Shown here in pieces: positions 51,100-63,104 of a DNA stretch of 64,000 nucleotides. Location: NCBI RefSeq assembly GCF_024814435.1, contig NZ_JANUXY010000001.1, positions 248,001 through 312,000 of the forward strand. Direction: 5' to 3'. The stretch comes from Staphylococcus americanisciuri. Its GTDB lineage: Bacteria > Bacillota > Bacilli > Staphylococcales > Staphylococcaceae. A program made the position numbers and the translations under genes. A model generated the notes under the pieces. It saw nothing but the letters and a program-made list of their open reading frames with translations, was not told where the DNA came from and ran no database searches. Position 1 is the stretch's first letter, and each line of letters starts with the position of its first letter.

Positions 51100-51504
51100 T
51101 CAATTTAAATCCTTTCCTGAAAATCCAAGCGGTAATAATTCTTCAACAGTTAATGACTTCATATTCCCTTTATGATTCGTCATATAAATAGGCATATCAT
51201 CATCACATAATTCTTTTAATACTTGTCTACATGTACCACATGGCGAAGATACAATCTCACTATCCACTGTGACAGTAATAGAGGCAAAATCTCCAGGACG
51301 GTAGCCTTGTGACATAGCTGCAACAAGTGCTGAACGCTCTGCACAGATCGTTGCAGGATATGCAGCATTCTCGATATTCGCACCATAAAAAGTTTTACCA
51401 TCTTTCGTTACAAGATATGCACCAACTTTGAAATTGCTATAGGGTGCATAAGCGTTCTGTTGAGCTTTTCTTACTTCTTCAAAATTCTTTTCTGTATAAG
51501 TCAT
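51100..51504 (-). CDS. cdd: Cytidine deaminase
   Basis: Deaminates cytidine and deoxycytidine in pyrimidine salvage. 134 residues from the ATG at 51504, nine bases after GAGGAG; an ATG at 51513 touches that site. Zinc site: [12 protein letters not shown] (the deduced block [11 protein letters not shown]) and [31 protein letters not shown] ends the substrate part. It follows dgkA by 13 bases. Confidence 0.96.
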   Translation of the reverse strand: MTYTEKNFEEVRKAQQNAYAPYSNFKVGAYLVTKDGKTFYGANIENAAYPATICAERSALVAAMSQGYRPGDFASITVTVDSEIVSSPCGTCRQVLKELCDDDMPIYMTNHKGNMKSLTVEELLPLGFSGKDLN

Positions 51505-51517
51505 GTTTGTCATCTCC

Positions 51518-51856
51518 TCAAAAAAGTTTAGGTAAAAATATAATTATGCCGATAATTAGTGCGAAGACTGAAGCGAGCAAAACACTGAACGCCGCAATAT
51601 CTTTGGCATGTTTTGCTTTGATGTCATATTCATCAGTAATAAGGTCAACCGTATACTCAATCGCAGTGTTAATCGCTTCTGCAAGCAAAACGAGTGCGAT
51701 AGCGGTCATGACAAAAACCCATTCTATCATACTTATATGATAAATAAATCCTAAAATAATAGCCATACAACCTGCTAGAATGTGAGTTAAAAAGTTATGG
51801 TCTTTGCGAAAAAGTGTCCGTCCGCCTTCAAAGGCATGTGTGAAGCGCTTAATCAT
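51518..51856 (-). CDS. dgkA: Undecaprenol/diacylglycerol kinase family protein
   Basis: Small integral membrane kinase of 112 residues with three helices. The catalytic block is [18 protein letters not shown] with the conserved Glu and Asn. Firmicute members mainly phosphorylate undecaprenol. The start overlaps the ybeY stop by four bases (ATGA). Confidence 0.94.
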   Translation of the reverse strand: MIKRFTHAFEGGRTLFRKDHNFLTHILAGCMAIILGFIYHISMIEWVFVMTAIALVLLAEAINTAIEYTVDLITDEYDIKAKHAKDIAAFSVLLASVFALIIGIIIFLPKLF

Positions 51857-52326
51857 ACATCTCTCGTTAAGCCAAATGATGTAAGAATACTATCTTGGCG
51901 ACCAAACATCTCTTGCTCTTCAAGTTCAGTCATATGATCATAGCCTAGCAGATGTAAGAAACCATGTAATGCCAAAAATCCTAGTTCTCGCTCGAACGAA
52001 TGATTGTATTGCTCAGCTTGTTTTTTAGCAACATCCGTACAAATGATAATATCCCCTAATACTCTAGGCACTTCTTCGCCTTCAAAGCCATTAAATACAT
52101 CATCATCTTCTTCAAATGCAAAAGAAATGACATCTGTTACTTGATCTTTATCACGATAATCGCGGTTAATCGTTTGAATTTCTGATTCATCTACAAAACT
52201 GACTGAGAGTTCTGCATCTTCATCAATTTTTTCTTGTGTTTTTGCGAAAGTTAATAGTGCGTCGATTTGGTCAATCCATGTCTGCTCAACTAAACCAGTA
52301 TGGTCATTAAAATCAATCGTGAACAT
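51853..52326 (-). CDS. ybeY: Endoribonuclease YbeY
   Basis: Metal-dependent RNase of rRNA processing and quality control. 157 residues from the ATG at 52326 ([12 protein letters not shown]), with GAGGAG upstream; the frame opens earlier inside phoH but without a site. Zinc motif [15 protein letters not shown]. The core has [18 protein letters not shown] and [16 protein letters not shown]. It begins just after the phoH stop. Confidence 0.96.
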   Translation of the reverse strand: MFTIDFNDHTGLVEQTWIDQIDALLTFAKTQEKIDEDAELSVSFVDESEIQTINRDYRDKDQVTDVISFAFEEDDDVFNGFEGEEVPRVLGDIIICTDVAKKQAEQYNHSFERELGFLALHGFLHLLGYDHMTELEEQEMFGRQDSILTSFGLTRDV

Positions 52327-52327
52327 C

Positions 52328-53272
52328 TTACTCCTCCTCATATCTACTAATAATACGTCCAACAAGTGGATGGCGTACAACATCTTCTTGATCAAGCTGT
52401 TGAATGCTTAACCCTTTAAGACCTGTGAGACGTTGTTCAGCTTCAACCAAACCACTCTTCACACCTTTAGGCAAATCAACTTGAGTTTTATCACCCGTCA
52501 CAACCATCTTAGAACCAAATCCAAGACGTGTTAAAAACATCTTCATCTGTGCTTGTGTGGTATTTTGAGCTTCATCTAAAATGACGAACGCATCATCTAA
52601 AGTACGACCTCTCATATAAGCAAGTGGCGCGATTTCGATAACCCCACGCTCGATAAAACGCGTTGTTTGTTCAACACCTAAGACTGTATGTAAACCATCA
52701 TATAAGGGGCGTAAATATGGATCTACTTTCTCTTTCAAATCTCCTGGCAAAAACCCTAAAGATTCGCCTGCTTCTACAGCTGGTCTAGTTAATACAATTC
52801 GCTTTACTTGTCCTGCACGCAATGCTTTTGCAGCATAAACGACTGCTAAAAATGTTTTCCCTGTTCCAGCGGGTCCGATACCAAAAACGAGGTCATGCTG
52901 CTTCATAGCATGCACATACATACGTTGTCCCATCGTTTTAGGTCGAATCGTTTTACCATACGCATCTTTTGTAATAGCCTCATCATATAGGTCAATCAAG
53001 TGTTCAATAGTACCATTCTGTGCCATCTTAATAGCAGCTTGTACATCCTTAACACTAATAGACTCCCCTTTTTCGATAACTTTTAACAAATTGTGCAATA
53101 CTGATTCTGCTGCTGTAACATCCTTGAGTTTTTGACCTTTTACAGCAACTTCTTGTCCACGCGCATGTATGATAACACCAAAAGCATTTTCAACCAGCGC
53201 AATATGTTCATCATTATTACCTAATAGCGCTTGTGCTTGGTGGATATCATCTATCTGAATAATTCCAGGCAT
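52328..53272 (-). CDS. phoH: PhoH-like ATPase
   Basis: P-loop NTPase, 314 residues from the ATG at 53272, with AAAAGGAG upstream. An N-terminal KH-like region comes first, then Walker [18 protein letters not shown] and Walker [19 protein letters not shown]. Likely RNA-associated; the exact role is unknown. The order phoH-ybeY-dgkA-cdd-era-recO is the classic Firmicute order. Confidence 0.95.
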   Translation of the reverse strand: MPGIIQIDDIHQAQALLGNNDEHIALVENAFGVIIHARGQEVAVKGQKLKDVTAAESVLHNLLKVIEKGESISVKDVQAAIKMAQNGTIEHLIDLYDEAITKDAYGKTIRPKTMGQRMYVHAMKQHDLVFGIGPAGTGKTFLAVVYAAKALRAGQVKRIVLTRPAVEAGESLGFLPGDLKEKVDPYLRPLYDGLHTVLGVEQTTRFIERGVIEIAPLAYMRGRTLDDAFVILDEAQNTTQAQMKMFLTRLGFGSKMVVTGDKTQVDLPKGVKSGLVEAEQRLTGLKGLSIQQLDQEDVVRHPLVGRIISRYEEE

Positions 53273-53372
53273 ACAGTCGCTCCTTTTCATCATAATAATC
53301 TTGTAATACTTGTTTATATTATAGCATGATTTTAGCAATTCGTTAGCTTAGAAAGTGAGGTTATCCGAATGG

Positions 53373-53406
53373 AAAAAGCACATCCGACAAGTACTGTCGA
53401 ATGTGC
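53373..53406 (-). terminator. Terminator after the 53.4-kb hypothetical gene
   Basis: GCACATCCGACA/TGTCGAATGTGC arms, one mismatch, five-base loop, then TTTTTCC on the minus strand; 13 bases past the stop. It separates the nfeD-floA unit from phoH. Confidence 0.88.
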
Positions 53407-53418
53407 GCACTGTTTATA

Positions 53419-54021
53419 CTATAGTTGTTTGGGTTTATTCAAAATTTCAGACCATATGATACCATTGATAACTTCATTGTTTGAAAATGACATTCCTTGT
53501 GTTGCTGATGCTTTTATGTTTGTAGCATCTGTCAACGTCTTCAGCTTGACTTGTTTTGCACGGTTAGACATGTATGGATCTTCAATAATCGCCTTTGCAC
53601 GTTTTTCAATGCTAGCAAGCTGTTTCTGACGTTCAAGGTGTAGCTCAGTACCTAACTCATGCATACGCTGACTGACCATATCATTGAGACGTTGACGTTC
53701 CTGTTCCTCATCATTGCGTCTTTCAGATGTTTGTTGCGGTTGCACTTGCTGGTCTACTTTTTTAGTATAATCTACTGGTGATACGGATTCCTTTGTCTTT
53801 TGCGGTTTGTCAGAAGCCATCTTCTCAGGTTCTGATAAAGATTTTTCCATTTCTGAAAGCGTTTCTTGTACCTTTTCAAAAAAACCTTTTTCTGGTGTTT
53901 CTGTTGGCTTTTGAGGGCGAGGTGGTTGTTGTTTTTGGCGTTTTTCATGTTGCTTATCCCCAATAGCACTAAATAATGATATGGCTATAGTAATGAGGAA
54001 AATAATGAAACCCATACTCAT
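53419..54021 (-). CDS. Membrane-anchored coiled-coil protein, unknown function
   Basis: At 200 residues: one N-terminal hydrophobic segment (MGFIIFLITIAISLFSAIG), a Pro/Gln/Lys-rich low-complexity middle (residues ~22-110), and a charged coiled-coil C-terminal part with ERQRLNDMVSQRMHELG. GAGGTG precedes the ATG. It starts 15 bases after floA, so it is the third gene of nfeD-floA-X; staphylococci carry a similar gene here. A role with flotillin membrane domains is inferred from position only. Confidence 0.8.
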   Translation of the reverse strand: MSMGFIIFLITIAISLFSAIGDKQHEKRQKQQPPRPQKPTETPEKGFFEKVQETLSEMEKSLSEPEKMASDKPQKTKESVSPVDYTKKVDQQVQPQQTSERRNDEEQERQRLNDMVSQRMHELGTELHLERQKQLASIEKRAKAIIEDPYMSNRAKQVKLKTLTDATNIKASATQGMSFSNNEVINGIIWSEILNKPKQL

Positions 54022-54036
54022 AAAATCACCTCAGTT

Positions 54037-55035
54037 TTATTGATCAGATGATGTGTTACTTTGTTCTTGAGAGTGTTTGTTAATTGCTTCTCTCATACCT
54101 GTATCTGCTTCAATATTTTTCAAATTGTAATATTCTTTGACACTGATATTGCCTGAACGAAGAGCTTCAGCCATTGCAAGTGGTACCTCTGCCTCAGCTT
54201 CAACAACCTTGGCATGCATTTCTTGAACACGTGCTTTCATTTCTTGTTCTTGTGCTACAGCCATTGCACGACGTTCTTCTGCTTTGGCTTGTGCAATATT
54301 CTTGTCTGCAATTGCTTGTTCAGTTTGTAAGTCTGCACCAATGTTTTTACCGATATCAACATCAGCGATATCAATTGATAAGATTTCGAATGCAGTACCT
54401 GAATCGAGCCCTTTACTCAAGACTGTTTTTGAAATGTTATCAGGATTTTCTAATACTTGAGAGTGGTGTTCACTTGAACCAATAGTCGAAACAATCCCTT
54501 CACCGACACGTGCGATGATTGTATCTTCTCCTGCACCACCAACAAGACGAGAAATATTTGCTCTTACCGTAATACGCGCTTTTGCTTTAACTTCAATTCC
54601 ATTCATGGCAACACCCGCAATAAATGGTGTCTCAATAACTTTTGGATTAACAGACATTTGAACGGCTTCAAGAACGTCACGACCCGCTAAGTCAATCGCT
54701 GCACCTCGTTCAAATGGCAGATTAATATCTGCACGTTGAGCTGCGATATTGGCATCTACAACTCGGTCAACATTACCACCTGCTAGGTAATGAGATTCAA
54801 GCTGATTCGTTGTAATTTGCAAACCTGCTTTGTGTGCTTTGATTAATGGACCGATAACTTTTCTAGGTGACACACGACGTAATCGCATACCAACTAATGT
54901 GCCAATACTTACCTTGACTCCTGCTGCTAATGCAGAAATCCAAAGTCCAATTGGTACGAATGAGAATAAAATCATTAATGCAACAATAACGAGTATTACA
55001 ATAATGATTAACGATATAAAACCAGCTGTAAACAT
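54037..55035 (-). CDS. floA: Flotillin-like protein FloA
   Basis: Scaffold of functional membrane microdomains. I use the ATG at 55035, nine bases after AGGAG (332 residues); an ATG three codons earlier touches that site. N-terminal hairpin segment [20 protein letters not shown]; then [40 protein letters not shown]; Ala/Glu-rich repeats [17 protein letters not shown] in the coiled-coil region. It follows nfeD by 16 bases. Confidence 0.95.
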   Translation of the reverse strand: MFTAGFISLIIIVILVIVALMILFSFVPIGLWISALAAGVKVSIGTLVGMRLRRVSPRKVIGPLIKAHKAGLQITTNQLESHYLAGGNVDRVVDANIAAQRADINLPFERGAAIDLAGRDVLEAVQMSVNPKVIETPFIAGVAMNGIEVKAKARITVRANISRLVGGAGEDTIIARVGEGIVSTIGSSEHHSQVLENPDNISKTVLSKGLDSGTAFEILSIDIADVDIGKNIGADLQTEQAIADKNIAQAKAEERRAMAVAQEQEMKARVQEMHAKVVEAEAEVPLAMAEALRSGNISVKEYYNLKNIEADTGMREAINKHSQEQSNTSSDQ

Positions 55036-55051
55036 GTATTCCATCTCCTTT

Positions 55052-55750
55052 TTATGAATGAATTAATCGAACAACAACACGTGTTCCCTCGACTTCTATT
55101 ATTTTTACTTGTACATTTTTAGAGATAAATGGCCCTTCTGACACAGCGTCAATACGTTCATTATTAAGTAAAATAATACCTGCAGGACGCAAATCAGTCA
55201 GTGTTGTTGCAAGCTCACCTACGAGATGAGAGCGATCATTGTGGGACGTATAGCCTGATTCTTTATTTGTTGAATCTTTTAATACAACATTGTCAAATAA
55301 GGCAATCGTTTTTTTGAAGAAGTTCACTAAAATCACCCACTCAATAATTGATAAAATTAATGCGACAATGACATTAAATAGCATCATTGGCAAATTATCG
55401 CCAATAGTTATTAAACTAAATATAATGAGTCCCATTCCAATAAGACCTAGAATTGCACCTATCACAAATAGTTCAATAATGACTAAAATAATACCGATAG
55501 TGAAGAGAATCAGCGTTGTTGCTGAAACATCTCCTTGAACAATAAACCCTAAAAATATCATCAATAGTGCAAGCAATGAAATAATACCTGCAAAGTTGAA
55601 TCGCTTGGAATATAGCTGATAAACAAATCCTAGGAACACGAGACACGTTAAAATCAACGAAGTTAGCGGTGACGTAAGTAATTCACCCAAACTTAGAAAT
55701 CCGAATGGAAAAGAGACAGCACCATAATTTAAGCACATATGTAAACCCAT
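55052..55750 (-). CDS. NfeD family membrane protein
   Basis: At 232 residues: four or so membrane helices ([72 protein letters not shown]). An OB-fold C-terminal domain ([19 protein letters not shown]) follows. This is the short NfeD form without the protease domain, always paired with flotillin. The ATG has GAGGTGAG eleven bases before it. Confidence 0.9.
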   Translation of the reverse strand: MGLHMCLNYGAVSFPFGFLSLGELLTSPLTSLILTCLVFLGFVYQLYSKRFNFAGIISLLALLMIFLGFIVQGDVSATTLILFTIGIILVIIELFVIGAILGLIGMGLIIFSLITIGDNLPMMLFNVIVALILSIIEWVILVNFFKKTIALFDNVVLKDSTNKESGYTSHNDRSHLVGELATTLTDLRPAGIILLNNERIDAVSEGPFISKNVQVKIIEVEGTRVVVRLIHS

Positions 55751-55841
55751 CTTATTTTAAACTCACCTCACCCTCACTTATTAGTATACATGAATTTTTT
55801 GTGTACTTATAGTGATAGTATCATAGTATCTTTTAAAAACA

Positions 55842-55885
55842 AAAACCCCAAAGACTTGACGAATCAGTCAACCCTTTGAGGCTTT
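55842..55885. terminator. Terminator between rpsU and nfeD
   Basis: AAAACCCCAAAGACTTGAC pairs with GTCAACCCTTTGAGGCTTTT; the minus strand ends in GGGGTTTTTG. It ends rpsU transcription before the nfeD promoter region. Confidence 0.85.
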
Positions 55886-55934
55886 TATATATCATTTTAA
55901 TTTTGAATGTTGAGGGAGTTCAACACATTAATGA

Positions 55935-56111
55935 TTATCTGAATTTACGCTTACGAGCAGCTTCAGATTTCTTTTTACGTTTTACACTTGGTTTTTCATA
56001 GAATTCGCGTTTACGAACTTCTTGAATTGTACCGCTTTTTGACACTGAACGCTTAAAACGACGTAATGCATCTTCTAATGATTCGTTTTTACGGACTACT
56101 GTTTTAGACAT
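55935..56111 (-). CDS. rpsU: 30S ribosomal protein S21
   Basis: At 58 residues from the ATG at 56111 ([19 protein letters not shown]), with GGAGGG upstream; the C-terminus is highly basic ([14 protein letters not shown]). It stands as its own unit between mtaB and nfeD. Confidence 0.97.
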
Positions 56112-56268
56112 CTGTATTTCCCTCCCTCCAAATATCAAAAAAACTTTTCATATTTACACAGTGACTCACCATGTATAAGCTAGTATAAGATAAAACTTAT
56201 TGTCGGTCAATCGACAAAATTACATTTTTATGGATATCAGCCAATTTTTCTTATAAAAAAGTTATAAA

Positions 56269-57615
56269 TTACGCTAACACTTCGATTTCAGATTGATTGT
56301 TTGCATGCTCAACGGTTCTTAGGAAGGTACCATAGTTAATTGGATAACCAACTGTATCGATTTTAACCTTACAAATTTCACCAATAAGAGAGGCATCTCC
56401 TGCAAATTCGACTTTCATATAATTATCTGCATAGCCGACAAGCACACCATCTTGTGCACTTTTTTCTTCAGGAATCACTTCTAATACATCATGTTCAAAT
56501 TGTGATGCATAGGTTTTAGCAAGTTGATTACTCAATTCAATAAGCTTATGTACACGCTCATTTTTAACTTCTTCATCAATTTGATCATCCATACGTGCAG
56601 CGGGTGTACCGATTCTTGGTGAATAAGGGAAAACATGCAACTCTGAAAATTGGTGCTCAACAATAAAGTCGTATGTTTCTTGAAATTCAGCTTCAGTCTC
56701 ACCAGGGAATCCAACAATCACATCACTTGTTACAGCTAAACCAGGTAGTGCAGCATGTAGTTTTTTAATTCGCTCTGAAAAATGTGCCATTGAATATTTG
56801 CGACGCATACGTTTCAACACTGTGTCAGAACCAGACTGTAGCGGTATATGCAAGTGGCGGACAACTTTAGATGAGTGTTGAAGTACGTCAATCACTTCGT
56901 CCGTTAATTGGCTTGCCTCGATCGATGAGATACGAATGCGTTCAAGCCCTTCTACTGTTTCAAGATCACATAACAATTGTGCCAAGTTATAATCTTTCAA
57001 GTCTTGACCATAACCACCTGTATGGATGCCCGTTAAAACAATCTCTTTATATCCAGATTGCACGAGCTGTGTAGCTTGTTCCACTACTTTTTGTGGGTCG
57101 CGAGAACGCATTAAGCCGCGAGCCCATGGGATGATACAGAATGTACAGAAGTTGTTGCATCCTTCTTGAATTTTAAGTGATGCACGTGTTCGATCTGTAA
57201 AGTAAGGTACATCTAATTCTTCATACGTACGGTTTTTCATGATATTGCTAACACCATTAATGGGTTGTCTTTCTTGTTGGAACTCATCAATGTATGACAA
57301 TAATTTATGACGATCTTGTGTACCAACAACAATATCAACACCTGGAATTTCCATGATTTCAGCAGATGATGTCTGGGCATAACAACCTGTGACACAAATA
57401 ACTGCTTCAGGATTTTGTCTGATTGCTCGGCGAATGATTTGGCGACTTTTTTTATCCCCTGTATTTGTTACGGTACAAGTATTGATAACAAATACATCTG
57501 CATTTTGTTCAAAATCAACACGCTCGTAATCAGCTTCTTTAAATAATTGCCAAATTGCTTCAGTTTCATAATGGTTTACTTTACATCCTAATGTATGAAA
57601 GGCAACTGTTGACAT
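56269..57615 (-). CDS. mtaB: tRNA t6A37 methylthiotransferase MtaB
   Basis: Radical-SAM enzyme that converts t6A37 to ms2t6A37. 448 residues: an UPF0004 domain with three Cys (TLGCKVNHYE, VINTCTV, VTGCYAQ), the radical-SAM triad EGCNNFCTFCIIPWARG, and a C-terminal TRAM domain. It starts four bases after the rsmE stop. Confidence 0.95.
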   Translation of the reverse strand: MSTVAFHTLGCKVNHYETEAIWQLFKEADYERVDFEQNADVFVINTCTVTNTGDKKSRQIIRRAIRQNPEAVICVTGCYAQTSSAEIMEIPGVDIVVGTQDRHKLLSYIDEFQQERQPINGVSNIMKNRTYEELDVPYFTDRTRASLKIQEGCNNFCTFCIIPWARGLMRSRDPQKVVEQATQLVQSGYKEIVLTGIHTGGYGQDLKDYNLAQLLCDLETVEGLERIRISSIEASQLTDEVIDVLQHSSKVVRHLHIPLQSGSDTVLKRMRRKYSMAHFSERIKKLHAALPGLAVTSDVIVGFPGETEAEFQETYDFIVEHQFSELHVFPYSPRIGTPAARMDDQIDEEVKNERVHKLIELSNQLAKTYASQFEHDVLEVIPEEKSAQDGVLVGYADNYMKVEFAGDASLIGEICKVKIDTVGYPINYGTFLRTVEHANNQSEIEVLA

Positions 57616-57619
57616 GACT

Positions 57620-58372
57620 TCACCTCATTAATTCTATTTCGTAACTAATGGCACTTAACGCATAGAGTGGTGCCGTTTCAGCACGAAGAATACGCGGACC
57701 TAAACCAACAATATTTGCATGTGTTTCGAATAAAGCTATTTCTTCTTCGCTAAATCCACCTTCTGGACCAATTAAAAGTAACACTTTATTGTTAGGCTGG
57801 AGCTGTGAAAGCATCTCCTTAAACTTTGATGTTTCTCCATTTTTTGCCTGTTCTTCGTATGCCATTAGAATATAATCATATTCATTAATCATATCATATA
57901 CATATTTTAAATTCGAGTAATATTTTATATTTGGTATCTGCTGTCGATAGCTTTGTTCAGCTGCTTCTTTAATAATCTTTTCCCAGCGTTCCAATTTTTT
58001 AGAGGCTTTTTGGTCGTTTAATTTGACAACTGAACGCGCCATTTGAACAGCAATAAAGTTGTGTGCGCCTAATTCCGTTGCCTTTTGCAGCATCCATTCA
58101 TATTTGTCAGATTTAATCAATCCACTTACAACAGTAATAGACACAGGCATTTCTGTATGAATTTCAAGCTTTTCAGTGGCCTCAACTTCAATATTTTTTT
58201 GATCAATATTAATGATTGTCACTTTGTAAGTTTGTTGGTCATTAAAATTAATAATGATGTGGTCGCCTACGTTGTAACGCATAACTTTCAATATATGATG
58301 AATATCGTCTTTACTTGTGATAAAAAAACGCTGATGTAACTCAGCGTTTTCATTTAAAAAATAGCGTTGCAT
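57620..58372 (-). CDS. rsmE: 16S rRNA (uracil(1498)-N3)-methyltransferase
   Basis: SPOUT-class enzyme, 250 residues. An N-terminal PUA-like domain, then VSGLIKSDKYEWMLQKATEL, and the knot with LLIGPEGGFSEEEIALFE and LGPRILRAETAPLYALSAI. The ATG overlaps the prmA stop by one base. A perfect terminator-like hairpin lies in codons 7-16 (58322-58350). Confidence 0.95.
   Translation of the reverse strand: MQRYFLNENAELHQRFFITSKDDIHHILKVMRYNVGDHIIINFNDQQTYKVTIINIDQKNIEVEATEKLEIHTEMPVSITVVSGLIKSDKYEWMLQKATELGAHNFIAVQMARSVVKLNDQKASKKLERWEKIIKEAAEQSYRQQIPNIKYYSNLKYVYDMINEYDYILMAYEEQAKNGETSKFKEMLSQLQPNNKVLLLIGPEGGFSEEEIALFETHANIVGLGPRILRAETAPLYALSAISYEIELMR
58322..58350 (-). terminator. Terminator-shaped hairpin inside rsmE
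   Basis: Perfect 10-bp arms AAAACGCTGA and TCAGCGTTTT with a six-base loop. On the minus strand they are followed by a T run, giving a stem plus TTTTTTT. It lies about 22 bases after the rsmE start codon, inside the reading frame. It may cause partial termination or attenuation between prmA and rsmE-mtaB when translation is slow. Confidence 0.6.
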
Positions 58373-59307
58373 TAGTTAGCCACCTTCTGTCCAGTGATAC
58401 ATACCCAGCCATCAACATGTTGGACATCGATAATTTCAAATCCAACAGCTTTCATTTGCGATTGAATGGTCTCACTTTTTTCTTCAATAATCCCCGAAGT
58501 AATAAAATAGCCAGATGGGTTAAGTCTTTCATAACTATCAGCAATCATTAGCTCTATGATATGCGGTAGTATGTTAGCAATAACAACATCATATTGTGCA
58601 GTTTCTTGTGTTAATAAATTCCCTGTCGCTGTTTCAATAGCTTCATCACATGCATTTTTCTTAAAGTTATCTCGTGCTACTTTAACTGCCATTTCGTCTA
58701 AGTCGATGGCTTTGACGGATTTGGCATCCATTAAATGTGAAGCAATGCTCAGTATTCCTGATCCTGTACCAACATCAATAACGGCATGTTCAGGCTTAAC
58801 TACGCGTTCAATCGCATGTAGGCACATACTCGTTGTCGGATGATCACCTGTTCCAAAAGCCATTCCTGGATCTAATTCAATATATAAGAAATCATCCTCT
58901 TGTGAAACAGACTCCCAACTAGGGACGATGAAAAATTTGTCAGAAGCTTGAAATGGATGAAAGTAGTTTTTCCATTCATTTTCCCAGTCTGATTCAGCAA
59001 TGACTTTAGTGACAATGTTTAATACTGTTGTGTCCACTTCTTCAATCGATTCTAGTCGATGTGTTAAACGCTGTGTAAATGAGTCATCAACTTGCATCTC
59101 CGTATAATAGCCTTTAATAAGCATATGCTTGTCTGGGTAGTCTGAGGGGTCTAAGTCGAATATTTCACCGTACTTGTCCTCTCTCACCTTTTCAAGCTCA
59201 TTGGAATCTTCAATTGCGACGCCATTAGAGCCAAATTCTTGAAGTAAATTCGTTACAATTGATTCAGCTTCTTCATTGACTGTTACAGAAAGTTCTATCC
59301 AGTTCAT
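58372..59307 (-). CDS. prmA: Ribosomal protein L11 methyltransferase
   Basis: Trimethylates L11. 311 residues from the ATG at 59307 ([17 protein letters not shown]), with GGGAG nine bases upstream; the frame extends upstream into dnaJ without a site. SAM motifs: [49 protein letters not shown]. It follows dnaJ closely in the heat-shock operon. Confidence 0.95.
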   Translation of the reverse strand: MNWIELSVTVNEEAESIVTNLLQEFGSNGVAIEDSNELEKVREDKYGEIFDLDPSDYPDKHMLIKGYYTEMQVDDSFTQRLTHRLESIEEVDTTVLNIVTKVIAESDWENEWKNYFHPFQASDKFFIVPSWESVSQEDDFLYIELDPGMAFGTGDHPTTSMCLHAIERVVKPEHAVIDVGTGSGILSIASHLMDAKSVKAIDLDEMAVKVARDNFKKNACDEAIETATGNLLTQETAQYDVVIANILPHIIELMIADSYERLNPSGYFITSGIIEEKSETIQSQMKAVGFEIIDVQHVDGWVCITGQKVAN

Positions 59308-59311
59308 AGTA

Positions 59312-60448
59312 TTAATCTCCCTTAAAGAAACGACGTGCTTTATCTTTGAAGTTGCTTGGTTGTTCGTTGATATCATCGCCACTCTCTTCAGCAAAGGCTT
59401 TTAAAAGCTCTCTTTGACGTTCTGTTAATTTTGTTGGTGTAACAACTTTGATATTAACAAATAAGTCACCATAACCATAGCCGTGAACATTTTTGACACC
59501 TTTGCCTTTTAAGCGGAATTGTTTCCCAGATTGTGTTCCCGCTGGAATCGTTAACATGACGCTACCTTTTAATGTAGGGATTTTAATTTCATCACCGAGT
59601 GCTGCTTGTGCAAAGCTGATTGAATGTTGATACAAGATGTCATCACCTTCACGCGTAAACTTATCAGATGGTTTAACACGGAAAATAACGTATAATTCTC
59701 CCGCAGGCCCTCCATTTTCACCTGGTGAACCTTGTCCAGCTAAACGGATTTGTTGATCATTATCTACACCTTCAGGAACAGTGACTTCTAATTTAACATT
59801 TTTAACTTCTGTTCCTTTACCATGACATGTTGGACAAGCTTCTTCAAATTCTTTTCCAGAACCGTTACATTCAGGACATACTTGTTGTGTGCGTACACGT
59901 CCTAAGATTGTATTTTGTTCAACTGAAACATGACCTGCGCCATTACAGTAGCTACATGTATGTTTTTTCGTGCCTGGTTTTGCACCTTCACCGTCACAAG
60001 TATGACAAACAACTTCTTTGCGGACTGAAATTTCTTTTTTTGTACCAAAAACAGCTTCTTCAAATGAAATGGTCATTGTGTATTGTAAATCATCACCTTT
60101 ACGCGGTGCATTAGGATCTCTTTGACGCTGTGTACCTCCAAAGAAAGAACTGAAGATATCTTCAAAACCACCACCGCCAAAGCCAGAAAAGTCTTGTCCA
60201 CCAAATCCGCTTTGACCAAATCCACCTTGTGCACCTGCATGACCAAATTGATCATAATTTGCACGTTTATTATCATCACTTAGCACTTCATATGCTTCAC
60301 TAATTTCTTTAAATTTCTCGTCAGCACCATCTTCTTTATTAATATCTGGATGGTATTTTTTTGATAATTTACGATAAGCACGCTTTATCTCATCTTTAGA
60401 AGCACTTTTTGAAATACCAAGGACTTCATAATAGTCTCTTTTTGCCAA
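59312..60448 (-). CDS. dnaJ: Chaperone DnaJ
   Basis: Hsp40 co-chaperone that stimulates DnaK. 378 residues from a TTG start (GGAGAG six bases upstream); no ATG fits. J domain with [10 protein letters not shown] (HPD), a Gly/Phe-rich stretch (~70-110), and four zinc motifs: [32 protein letters not shown]. The C-terminal substrate domain ends RRFFKGD. A terminator separates it from dnaK. Confidence 0.97.
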   Translation of the reverse strand: MAKRDYYEVLGISKSASKDEIKRAYRKLSKKYHPDINKEDGADEKFKEISEAYEVLSDDNKRANYDQFGHAGAQGGFGQSGFGGQDFSGFGGGGFEDIFSSFFGGTQRQRDPNAPRKGDDLQYTMTISFEEAVFGTKKEISVRKEVVCHTCDGEGAKPGTKKHTCSYCNGAGHVSVEQNTILGRVRTQQVCPECNGSGKEFEEACPTCHGKGTEVKNVKLEVTVPEGVDNDQQIRLAGQGSPGENGGPAGELYVIFRVKPSDKFTREGDDILYQHSISFAQAALGDEIKIPTLKGSVMLTIPAGTQSGKQFRLKGKGVKNVHGYGYGDLFVNIKVVTPTKLTERQRELLKAFAEESGDDINEQPSNFKDKARRFFKGD

Positions 60449-60485
60449 TGCAATCTCTCCTTTTATTGAATATTTGATTGTTTGA

Positions 60486-60524
60486 AAGCAAAAGAGGCTG
60501 GGACGATGATTGTCCTAGCCCCTT
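60486..60524. terminator. Terminator between dnaK and dnaJ
   Basis: GGCTAGGACAATCATCG/TCCCAGCC-type stem (arms GAGGCTGGGAC and GTCCTAGCCCC) with CTTTTGCTTT after it on the minus strand. It should reduce read-through from dnaK into dnaJ. One of the GAGGYTGGGAC hairpins. Confidence 0.75.
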
Positions 60525-60564
60525 TTGAGCGACTGCTTACAGTCAATCTATTTCTCACGATACA

Positions 60565-62406
<1,842 letters not shown>

Positions 62407-62452
62407 TTACAAACAATGTTATTTTACATAAATGATCGTTTTTCGTCAAAAA

Positions 62453-63058
62453 TTATTGATTTACTTTAACCATTGATGCGCGTAATACGCGATCTTTTAA
62501 TTTATAGCCAGACTGTAGTTCTTCTGTAATTGCACCTGATTCAAAATCTGGGTTATCGTCTTGAATTACAGCTTGGTGAAAGTTTGGATCAAATTGCTCA
62601 CCTTTTGCTTGGATACGCTCCAGACCATTATCTTCAAGTGCTTTAATAAGGCTGTCATAAACCATTTGTACGCCTTTTTTCAATGATACAAATGACTCAT
62701 CATCACCTTCTATTTGTAATGCTCGTTCAATATTATCAAGTGTTGGTAAAACATCACTTAACACTTGTTGCGCACGGTATGTTTTTTGAATATCTGCTTC
62801 ATTTTGAATACGGCGCTTATAATTTTCAAATTCTGCATATAGTCTTAAATATTTTTCTTCAGAAGCATCAACTGCTGCCTGTAATTTTTCTAGCTGTTCA
62901 TCAACTGAAGGGTTGTTCTCATCTTCTGTTTCAACCGTCTCTTCTTGTTGATCAGCAACATCTTCTGTTGGCGCTGCTTCAGTATCTGGTTGCTGCTGAG
63001 TTGATGTTTCTTCCGTTTCTTTTGTTTCTTTTTGTTGTATTTCTTTATCTTCCGTCAT
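62453..63058 (-). CDS. grpE: Nucleotide exchange factor GrpE
   Basis: Releases ADP from DnaK. 201 residues: a Glu/Thr/Gln-rich disordered N-terminus (~1-55), a long dimeric coiled coil ([17 protein letters not shown]), and a beta domain with [19 protein letters not shown]. It follows hrcA by 46 bases and precedes dnaK by 64. Confidence 0.97.
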   Translation of the reverse strand: MTEDKEIQQKETKETEETSTQQQPDTEAAPTEDVADQQEETVETEDENNPSVDEQLEKLQAAVDASEEKYLRLYAEFENYKRRIQNEADIQKTYRAQQVLSDVLPTLDNIERALQIEGDDESFVSLKKGVQMVYDSLIKALEDNGLERIQAKGEQFDPNFHQAVIQDDNPDFESGAITEELQSGYKLKDRVLRASMVKVNQ

Positions 63059-63104
63059 TTCAAAACCTCCACGACACTTTAGAATAAGTGTGATTGAATT
63101 GTTA

